Shown piece by piece: positions 21,701 to 28,280 of a stretch of DNA of 64,000 nucleotides; the stretch's first letter is position 1, and every line of letters starts with the position of its first letter. A program made the position numbers and the translations under genes. This DNA comes from Gavia stellata (lineage: Eukaryota > Chordata > Aves > Gaviiformes > Gaviidae), in assembly GCF_030936135.1 (NCBI RefSeq), contig NC_082620.1, positions 1,736,001-1,800,000 on the forward strand, given 5' to 3'. The notes below the pieces were generated by a model. That model searched no databases. It saw only the letters and a program-made list of their open reading frames with translations, and was not told the origin of the DNA.

Positions 21701-24530
21701 GGACAGGAAAAAATGCATCCGTTGTGCCAGGACTGGGCGCAAATCAAATGCAAAGCCCGAAAAACAGCTTATTTATAGCGCGTTATTATTTTTTAAGCGT
21801 AAAATATACTTTATCTATATGCTCCACTATGCATAGAGTCTATATGCATTTAAAATATATGGGATTTTATATATTATATATGGGTTTTATATATTATATA
21901 TGGGTTTTTATATATTATATATGGTTTTTTATATATTATATATGGTTTTTATCTATTATCGTTTTTTATATATATTATATGTATTTTTATATATATTATA
22001 TATATTACATGTAATATATATGTAAAATATAATGTAAAATACATATTTTATATGAAATACATATATGTTTACATGAAAAAAACATATTTTACCCGCTGGA
22101 GCTGGGCAGGGTGTGGGTGCCTGTGCGAAGCAGCCCCCAGCACCCCCGTTTCTGTGTCCCTCTCCGGGGGGGCAGGTGGAGCGGGAGAAGCTGCAGACGC
22201 AGGAGGACTCGCTGCGGCTCTCGGCGGAGAAGGGCCGGCTGCATCGCTCGCTGGGCACGGCCGAGCGGGAGTTGGCGGAGGCGCAGCAGCGCATTCAGCT
22301 GCTGCAGGTGGGTGACCCTTTGCTAGCCTGGGTGGGATGGGTGCAGGCGGTGGCACCCATGGGTGCTGCCTGCCCCGCTGGATGCACTCATTGCTTGCAG
22401 CAGGACGGTGCTGGGCTCTGTTAGGGGCTCATTCCAGCTTGGAAAGATGCTGGTGCTTGTACTGGGGTGGCATTGGTCTCATTTTTGGGGTGCTTCGCAG
22501 CGTGGGGAGATGCTGGTGCTTGCACCGGGAGGGTGCTGGGCTCTTTTTTTTAGGGGCTCATCCCATTTTGGGAAGATGCTGGTGCTTATACTGGGCTGGG
22601 GCTGGGCTCCTTTTGGGGTGCTTCCCAGCTTGGAGGGATGGGGATGGTGCTGGGCTCCTTTTGGGGCTCAGCCCAGCTTGGGAAGATGCTGGTGCTTATA
22701 CTGGGATGGGGCTGCTTTTGGGGTGCTTCCCAGCTTGGCGGTATGGGGATGGTCCTGGGCTCCTTTTGGGGTGCTTCCCAGCTTGGGGAGATGCTGGTGC
22801 TTGCACTGGGATGGTGCTGGGCTCCTTTTGGGGTGCTTCCCAGCTTGGAGGGATGGGGATGGTGCTGGGCTCTTTTTGGGGTGCTTTGCAGCGTGGGGAG
22901 ATGCTGGTGCTTGCACTGGGCTGGGGCTGGGCTGTTTTTGGGGTGCTTCCCAGCTTGGAGGGATGGGGATGGTGCTGGGCTCTTTTTGGGGTGCTTCCCA
23001 GCTTGGAGAGATGCTGGTGCGTGCAGCAGGATGGTGCTGGGCTCTGTTCGGGGCTCATCCCGGCTTGGAAAGATGCTGGTGCTTGTACTGGGGTGGCACT
23101 GGTCTCATTTTTGGGGTGCTTCGCAGCATGGGGAGATGCTGGTGCTTGCACTGGGCTGGGGCTGGGCTGTTTTTGGGGTGCTTCCCAGTTTGGAGGGATG
23201 GGGATGGTGCTGGGCTCCTTTTGGGGCTCAGCCCAGCTTGGGAAGATGCTGGTGCTTATACTGGGATGGGGCTGCTTTTGGGGTGCTTCCCGGCTTGGCG
23301 GTATGGGGATGGTCCTGGGCTCCTTTTGGGGTGCTTCCCAGCTTGGGGAGATGCTGGTGCTTGCACTGGGATGGTGCTGGGCTCCTTTTGGGGTGCTTCC
23401 CAGCTTGGAGGGATGGGGATGGTGCTGGGCTCCTTTTGGGGTGCTTCCCAGCTTGGGGAGATGCTGGTGCTTATGCTGGGATGGGGCTGTTTTTGGGGTG
23501 CTTCCCAGCTTGGGGAGATACTGGTGCTTATACTGGGATGGGGCTGGTTTTGGGGTGCTTCCCAGCTTGGAGAGATGGGGATGGTGCTGGGCTCCTTTTG
23601 GGGTGCTTCCCAGCTTAGGGAGATGCTGGTGCTTATACTGGGATGGTGCTGGGCTCCTTTTGGGGTGCTTCCCAGCTTGGAGGGATGGGGAGGGTGCTGG
23701 GCTCCTTTTGGGGTGCTTCCCAGCGTGGGGAGATGCTGGTGCTTGCACTGGGCTGGACTGTTTTTGGGGTGCTTCGCAGCTGGGAGAGATGGGGATGGTG
23801 CTGGGCTCATTTTTGGGACTCAGCCCAGCTTGGGAAGATGCTGGTGCTTATGCTGGGATGGGGCTGTTTTTGGGGTGCTTCCCAGCTTGGGGAGATACTG
23901 GTGCTTATACTGGGATGGGGCTGGTTTTGGGGTGCTTCCCAGCTTGGAGAGATGCTGGTGCTTGCACTGGGATGGTGCTGGGCTCCTTTTGGGGCTCAGC
24001 CCAGCTTGGGAAGATGCTGGTGCTTATACTGGGATGGTGCTGGGCTGTTTTTGGGGTGCTTCCCAGCTTGGCGGTATGGGAATGGTGCTGGGCTCTTTTT
24101 GGGGTACTCCCCAGCTTGGGGAGATGCTGGTGCTTGCACTGGGACAGCGCTGGGCTCATCCCAGTTTGTAGGGATGTTGGTGCCGGGCTCTTTTCGGGGC
24201 TCCTCCCAGCCCCAGTGCCCGGTTTTGGGGTGACGCCTGCCCCAGGCGCAGGTGTCGGCGCAGGAGCACCCCGAGTCCCCTCTCCCCGAGCCCTCGCCGG
24301 AGCTGCGGCGGGAGCTGCATCGCCTGCGCCTCGCCCAGGTCCAAGCCCAGCAGGCGCCGGAGCCTCGCGAACGCGCCCACCGCCACCGCAGCCTGGAGGA
24401 GCAGGTGAGGGGGGTGACACCCCGGAGAGGTGTCCCCTCCCTGGTCCCCCCCACTTTCATCCCCCCCCCCCCATTGCAGATGGCGCTGCTGAAGGGGCAG
24501 GAGCTCCACCGTCACCCCACCAGCATTTAG
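777..24530 (+). CDS. CROCC: Rootletin (ciliary rootlet coiled-coil protein), 5'-partial, 34 coding exons
   Basis: Rootletin is the coiled-coil filament protein of the ciliary rootlet and of the linker joining the two centrioles, where the family partners with CEP250 (C-Nap1) and is controlled by NEK2. The spliced exons give about 1807 codons rich in E, Q, R, L and A with heptad character and no membrane segment. The first visible exon carries LSLQEEN, LQQELSRVEDLLAQSRAERD and AIKYNA, which match the human protein about 70 residues in, so the ATG at 794 is probably internal. Later landmarks are FSNEHSRLL-like (exon at 3370), LRLSAAEGRAQGLEAELAR (16450 exon), EAVRAALRDFLRELQDAQRER (split over words; 17543 exon) and LEKDKSALKKTLDKVEREK (21472/22176 exons). 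Stop TAG is at 24528-24530. Human rootletin is about 2017 aa; the avian protein looks slightly shorter, partly around the exon at 11267. The N-terminal exons are outside the window. Confidence 0.97.
2545..3115. repeat. Degenerate GGATGCAGGG repeat with long-range copies in CROCC intron
   Basis: G-rich short repeat. A longer block beginning gaagaatttgggggtgcag recurs at 2741, 2876 and 3050, giving higher-order spacings of 135 and 174 bp. Confidence 0.75.
3960..4735. repeat. About 22-26-bp GATGCATGCCAGGGTG minisatellite
   Basis: Alternating purine/pyrimidine-rich units built on GTGATGCATGC(C/T)(A/G)GGGTGCAATGCAC. They fill the CROCC intron between the exons at 3843-3939 and 4750-4845. Confidence 0.85.
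4905..5010. repeat. 21-bp x 5 CCCCTCCCCTGCCTCAGTT repeat
   Basis: Near-perfect 21-bp tandem unit, five copies, in the short CROCC intron 4846-5043. Each unit ends in CAGTT after a pyrimidine tract, so each resembles a 3' splice site and could decoy the acceptor at 5041-5043. Confidence 0.9.
5475..6180. repeat. CCGTCTGTCC / CATCCTG pyrimidine-rich repeat
   Basis: Irregular tandem array of TCCGTCTGTCC, CATCC(C/T)TG and TGTGTGTCC units occupying all of the intron between the exons ending 5474 and starting 6186. Confidence 0.8.
6350..6958. repeat. GTGGGTGCTGCAA minisatellite
   Basis: Tandem units of GTGGGTGCTGCAA separated by variable C-tracts, filling the CROCC intron 6348-6960. The GGGTGC core also seeds the next intron (7106-7685). 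Confidence 0.85.
7110..7640. repeat. ATGCAG(C/T)GGGTGCAACCCC minisatellite
   Basis: About 20-22-bp units with alternating GTGGGTGC and CAGCAGGTGC cores, filling the CROCC intron 7106-7685. A block around AAGCAACAGGCTCAGCCC is duplicated (7467 and 7577). Confidence 0.85.
8056..9500. repeat. GGGCAACTGGGAGGGATGGGGAGG minisatellite, 1.4 kb
   Basis: Composite array of GGGGCAACTGGGAGGGTGCA-type units (about 20 bp) alternating with GGATGGGGAGGG units. It occupies the whole CROCC intron 8055-9527 and is strongly G-rich on the + strand, which is the sense strand of the CROCC transcript. Confidence 0.9.
9950..10870. repeat. CATCCTCATCCTCACCCC array with a 48-bp homogenised core
   Basis: Pyrimidine-only strand asymmetry over 0.9 kb in a CROCC intron. 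From 10262 a 48-bp unit beginning CCTTAAACCTCCCCATCC repeats about six times almost perfectly (starts at 10262, 10310, 10358 and on). It is followed by shorter CATCC units and then a 15-bp CATCTTCAACCC run at 10769-10830. Confidence 0.9.
11150..11260. repeat. About 20-bp GGGATGCGACGCTGATTCTT repeat x 5
   Basis: Short tandem array in the 121-bp CROCC intron 11146-11266. Five units vary at GGGGTGCGATG versus GGGATGCGACG. Confidence 0.85.
12590..14720. repeat. Higher-order GATGCTCAGGACAAGGGGATG repeat, 2.1 kb
   Basis: Short units (GATGCTCGGGACAAGGGG, CAAGTTGGGAGATGCAGGGG, GATGCCTTGGAGGG) are organised in a long repeat. A block of about 220 bp recurs almost unchanged near 12756, 13282 and 13962, spacings of 526 and 680 bp. 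The array fills most of the CROCC intron 12584-15048; the remainder (14721-15040) is a decayed version of the same sequence. Confidence 0.9.
15480..16440. repeat. CATCCCTGGGGGTCCCCCATACCCC minisatellite with 73-bp units
   Basis: C-rich array filling the CROCC intron 15459-16449. A 73-bp unit containing GGGGCTCCCACATATCCC repeats at 16056, 16129 and 16202; the flanks are more degenerate. The same basic word occurs in the next intron. Confidence 0.88.
16850..17480. repeat. 37-bp CCATCACCCCATTGCTC minisatellite with about 156-bp higher-order unit
   Basis: Units of CATCCCTGGGGTCCCCCATC plus ACCCCATTGCTC fill the CROCC intron 16787-17542. A block of about 156 bp starting near 17005 is repeated at 17161. 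It is clearly related to the array across the neighbouring exon 16450-16786. Confidence 0.88.
18055..19640. repeat. CCCATAAACCCCAATAAAACTGGTAAAAGC array, about 361-bp higher-order unit
   Basis: Units of 40-45 bp fill the CROCC intron 17877-19683. A recognisable junction (aaagacccctgcctccccca) recurs at about 18361, 18722 and 19084, giving a higher-order period of about 361 bp. The + strand contains many AATAAA hexamers inside the CROCC pre-mRNA. The reverse strand lacks stops over long distances, producing large spurious open frames. Confidence 0.92.
20810..21080. repeat. About 31-bp ACCCATACAGCCCCCCCATACCCTATTGC repeat
   Basis: Around nine units in the CROCC intron 20656-21471. The rest of the intron to 21460 is a looser CCCCATGCAGCATCCTTTGCC repeat. 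Confidence 0.88.
21800..22085. repeat. AT-rich TATATATTATATATGGGTTTT repeat
   Basis: An abrupt AT island inside the GC-rich CROCC gene (intron 21631-22175). About 22-bp units of TATATATTATATATGG(G)TTTT pass into self-complementary TATATATTATATGTA stretches able to form hairpins or cruciforms. Confidence 0.88.
22430..24210. repeat. About 60-bp CTTTTGGGGTGCTTCCCAGCTTGG minisatellite, 1.8 kb
   Basis: Units of about 50-70 bp (GGTGCTGGGCTCCTTTTGGGG, TGCTTCCCAGCTTGG(G/A)GAG, ATGCTGGTGCTT(G/A)(T/C)ACTGG) fill the CROCC intron 22308-24245. Segments near 22692 and 23252 are nearly identical, a higher-order spacing of about 560 bp. The + strand is stop-poor in several frames (apparent frames of 747 and 602 codons), but these are not coding. 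Confidence 0.92.
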
Positions 24531-25083
24531 GGCCCTGCTGCAACACCCGCAGAGACCGGCGCAACTCATCTCACGGGTGAGGGGGGAGCCGTCCCCATCC
24601 CCGTGCTCAAAAAAAAGAACCACCAAACCCCCCCATTTTTGTCTCGTCGCTCCCTTTTCTCAAGCAAAAAGCTGCACTTTAGTGCCGAGACGACGACGCT
24701 CGTGTGTTTTTGATACAGGTTGGGGCCCCGACGGGTGTTTTTTCCCATTTTTCTATTGCAATTTTTAACAAAAAGTGTGGAAATACTTATTTTTAGCGCC
24801 GGGAGAGCCCCATCTCGGCACCGGCCAAGCCCCCTGATTTATTTCCCCCCAATACACGATGCTCCTCCAGCAGGTCCCAGTTTTTCCCCTTTTTCTAACA
24901 AAAAACCCACTCCAAGTTGGTGGTTTTTTGTTTTTTTTTGCAAATAGTGGGATTTTTATATCGCTATTTTTGGAGTTTGAGGGTTTTTTACTACGGGGCA
25001 GCCCGAGGTCGCGGGGGGGAGCTGAGCCGAGCTGAAAAAGCATGGGTGGGGAGGTGGGGGGCTTCGAGCGCGGCTCTGGCACT

Positions 25084-25089
25084 ATTAAA
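25084..25089 (+). terminator. CROCC: Likely CROCC polyadenylation signal ATTAAA
   Basis: ATTAAA lies 554 nt after the CROCC stop codon and is followed by a TTTTTTTGGGGG tract (from about 25124) that could act as the U/GU-rich downstream element. The A/T simple repeat from 25209 also contains AATAAA-like words, so the exact site is uncertain. The 3'UTR 24531-25083 shows nothing else recognisable. Confidence 0.4.
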
Positions 25090-25204
25090 TGTGGATAAAG
25101 CCAAACTGGCAGTCTCTGAGGGGCTTTTTTTGGGGGGGGGGGGGGGGGACGGGGGGGACACGGCCAAAATGGGTGTCTGTTGGGACACCAGGATTGATTC
25201 AGGT

Positions 25205-25400
25205 CCCATAATAATAATAAAAATTAAAAATAAATAATAAAAATTAATAATAAATATTAAAGTTATTAAAGTAATAAATAATAACATAATAAATGATAAA
25301 ATAACAAATAATAATACAAATAAAAATAATAATAAATTGATGGTAGATAACAATAATTTATATTAAATAACAATAAATAATAATAATTATTATTATTTAC
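25205..25400. repeat. (AAT)n-type low-complexity tract
   Basis: About 190 bp of AATAAT/AAATTAAT simple sequence just downstream of the proposed CROCC 3' end. From 25400 to 25690 there is unremarkable single-copy sequence with no gene that I can see. Confidence 0.9.
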
Positions 25401-25689
25401 CACCACCACTTTGGAGGAGAGCTGCAGGACTATACCAGAACCATTAAGCATCATCCTTTTGGGGTGCTGCTGCCCTCCCTCTCCTTGTTTTAAGGCTTTT
25501 GGGGGGGTTTGAGCTGAATCCCTGGTGTCCCCCCCAGCCCTGAGCACGGGGAGGGGAGGGGATGGGGGAGGACGACACCCCCCGGACTATTTTCTATAAG
25601 CTCCAGGCAGTCTCCTAAAGCTGAAACTCCAGAGAATGGGAGAAAATCCCCCAACCACCAACGCAACGGGTTGTTTTCTATAAGAGAAC

Positions 25690-26490
25690 TGGAAAATTGC
25701 CCCACGCTAAACGCTACGCTATAGGGTAAACATTACGCTATAGGGTAAATGCTATGCTATAGGGTAAACGCTACGCTATAGGGTAAATGCCACGCTATAG
25801 AAGAGAACTGCACACTGCTAAAAGAACACAGACTAGCAAGGGAGCTGCACATTATGTAAAAACCAGACCATGCGCTATCTAAGAGAACTGCACCATATAG
25901 AGAGCTAAACGCTCCATCACTGTATATGATATATGAGAATTGCACCCTATATAAGAGCTACACACTATAAAGAGAGCTGTACCCTATGTAGAGTATGCAC
26001 AATATAGAGCTGCACACTATATGTGAGCATGCACAGTATAGAAACCTGCACAGTATAGAAACCTGCACATTATATAGGAGACCCACACGCTATAGAAGAA
26101 AGCTGCACGCTATATAACTGTACACTATATAAGAGAACTGGATACTGCGAGCTACACGCTATATGGGTTGCACACTATAGAAGAGAACTACACACTATGG
26201 GATCTATATGAGAGCTGTACGCTGTATAAGAGCTGCACAGTATATAGGTGAGCTGCACTCTGTAAGAGCGAGCTGCACGCTATAGAAGAGCTACATGCTA
26301 TATATAAGAGCTGCACAGTATATGAGTTGCGCACTATATAAGGAAACTACACCCTATATGAACTACATGCTATATAAGAGAACTGCATGCTATATAAGTA
26401 AGTGAGCTACATGCTATATAAGAGCTACATGACACTATTTCCTATAAGAGACCCGGAGAAACTCCCAAGCCAAACCCTAAAGCACCCACT
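25690..26490. repeat. Degenerate GCTATA(TA)AGAG(AA)CTGCAC repeat
   Basis: Starts with five ACGCTATAGGGTAAA units of about 15 bp (from 25708). It continues as irregular 18-25-bp units built from CTATATAAGAG, GAGCTGCAC and TGCACACTATA. It shares the CTATAGG word with the adjacent 93-bp satellite. Confidence 0.85.
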
Positions 26491-26494
26491 ATAT

Positions 26495-27615
26495 CCTATA
26501 GGTGACCCAAACACCATCCACCCTCCTTTCTATAGGGGAAGCCGAGCCCTAAACACCGCAAGACCCCGGTAGAGACCCACACTCTGTCCTATAGGTGACC
26601 CAAACACCATCCACCCTCCTTTCTATAGGGGACGCCGAGCCCTAAACACCGCAAGACCCCGGCAGAGACCCACACTCTGCCCTATAGGTGACCCAAACAC
26701 CCTCCACCCTCTTTTCTATAGGGGAAGCCGAGCCCTAAACACCACAAGACCCCGTCAGAGACCCACACTCTGTCCTATAGGTGACCCAAACACCATCCAC
26801 CCTCCTTTCTATAGGAGAAGCCGAGCCCTAAACACCGCAAGACCCCGGCAGAGACCCACACTCTGCCCTATAGGTGACCCAAACACCATCCACCCTCCTT
26901 TCTATAGGGGAAGCCGAGCCCTAAACACCGCAAGACCTCGGCAGAGACCCACACTCTGTCCTATAGGTGACCCAAACACCATCCACCCTCCTTTCTATAG
27001 GGGAAGCCGAGCCCTAAACACCGCAAGACCCTGGTAGAGACCCACACTCTGTCCTATAGGTGACCCAAACACCATCCACCCTCCTTTCTATAGGGGAAGC
27101 CGAGCCCTAAACACCGCAAGACCCCGGCAGAGACCCACACTCTGTCCTATAGGTGACCCAAACACCATCCACCCTCCTTTCTATAGGGGAAGCCGAGCCC
27201 TAAACACCGCAAGACCCCGGCAGAGACCCACACTCTGTCCTATAGGTGACCCAAACACCCTCCACCCTCCTTTCTATAGGGGAAGCCGAGCCCTAAACAC
27301 CGCAAGACCCCGGCAGAGACCCACACTCTGTCCTATAGGTGACCCAAACACCCTCCACCCTCCTTTCTATAGGGGAAGCCGAGCCCTAAACACCGCAAGA
27401 CCTCGGCAGAGACCCACACTATGTCCTATAGGTGACCCAAACACCATCCACCCTCTTTTCTATAGGGGAAGCCGAGCCCTAAACACCGCAAGACCCCGGT
27501 AGAGACCCACACTATGTCCTATAGGTGACCCAAACACCATCCACCCTCTTTTCTATAGGGGAAGCCGAGCCCTAAACACCGCAAGACCCCGGCAGAGACC
27601 CACTCTCCGCCCTTT
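26495..27615. repeat. 93-bp satellite, about 12 tandem copies
   Basis: Unit starts are at 26495, 26588, 26681, 26774 and on, an exact 93-bp spacing in the copies I measured. Copies differ at only a few sites, such as ACCATCC/ACCCTCC, CCCCGG/CCTCGG and TGTCC/TGCCC. Each unit carries two CTATAGG words (CCTATAGGTGACCC and TTCTATAGGGGA). The array lies between the converging CROCC and MFAP2 genes. 27616-28100 is a decayed, C-rich continuation with poly-C tracts and no gene. Confidence 0.95.
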
Positions 27616-28105
27616 TCTATAGGGGACCCAGGCATCGCCCACCAACCCAACCCCAAAACACCCGTTATTTTCTGTAAGACTCAGAAATTCGCCCAAAACA
27701 CCCATATGCTGCACTTTTTTCTATAAGAACCCCCCAAAATTAAGCCCTCTCAAAGCTGCGCTATTTCCCCCCCACCAACTGCCCCCCCCAAACACCCTAA
27801 AGCACCCCAAAATCATCGCCCACAGCCCTTCTCCCTGTGCCCATCACTCAAATCACTGGACACCCCCCTCCCCCCAAGAAACTGGAAAAAGCCCCCAAAA
27901 ATCATTCCCCCCCCCAAATAATTGGACCCCCCCCAAATATTGGACACCCCCCCCCAAAAAAAAAACCAGAGGCGGGAGCCGCAGCGACCCATACGCTTTA
28001 TCTCTTGGATACTCTACGTAGAAAACGGGGCGGCGGGGGCTCGCACCGCCCCCCCTTTACAATATAATAAGGAAAGTAATAAAAATAATACCCCCCCCCC
28101 CTTTT

Positions 28106-28111
28106 TTTAAT
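28106..28111 (-). terminator. MFAP2: Possible MFAP2 polyadenylation signal ATTAAA
   Basis: On the minus strand ATTAAA occurs about 170 nt beyond the MFAP2 stop codon. A CATAAA variant lies closer to the gene near 28150. Choice of signal is uncertain. Confidence 0.35.
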
Positions 28112-28280
28112 TATTATGTGCACAAAAAAATGGACTTTTTTTTTTTTTATGCTCTTTCATGCACAGTTTCTTTAGCACCACGGTTGAGGATCCGGAGCGG
28201 GACGGGTACCCGGGAGAGGAGGCTGGGAAGGGGGTTGGGATCCCGGGATGCGACCGGCGAAGGGGGGGTTCCCCTCGAGC

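Larger units (their letters stand above)
777..24530 (+). other. CROCC: CROCC exon map
   Basis: Coding segments: 777-928, 1772-1957, 2042-2125, 2210-2301, 2378-2543, 3370-3476, 3562-3768, 3843-3939, 4750-4845, 5044-5190, 5275-5474, 6186-6347, 6961-7105, 7686-8054, 9528-9721, 9805-9932, 10994-11145, 11267-11368, 11445-11579, 12142-12273, 12345-12583, 15049-15208, 15291-15458, 16450-16786, 17543-17670, 17756-17876, 19684-19847, 19925-20128, 20224-20421, 20506-20655, 21472-21630, 22176-22307, 24246-24404, 24480-24530. Every junction has GT and AG, and the phases join without a frameshift. Weak donors (gtttgg after 2543, gtgctg after 4845, gtggag after 15458) were kept because protein similarity continues exactly across them. 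The first acceptor (AG at 775-776) is the least certain. Confidence 0.88.

Noticed and set aside
22337-24580. 747- and 602-codon open frames on the + strand
   Set aside because: Both follow a minisatellite in overlapping frames inside a CROCC intron. The exon at 24246-24404 is conserved in a different frame.
25709-25800. Telomere-like CTATAGGGTAAA repeat
   Set aside because: Five units of ACGCTATAGGGTAAA contain AGGGTAA but the unit is about 15 bp and does not match TTAGGG; no interstitial telomere is supported.
26495-27615. CRISPR-like direct repeats
   Set aside because: The 93-bp units are contiguous with no unique spacers, in a vertebrate intron-rich context; it is a satellite array.
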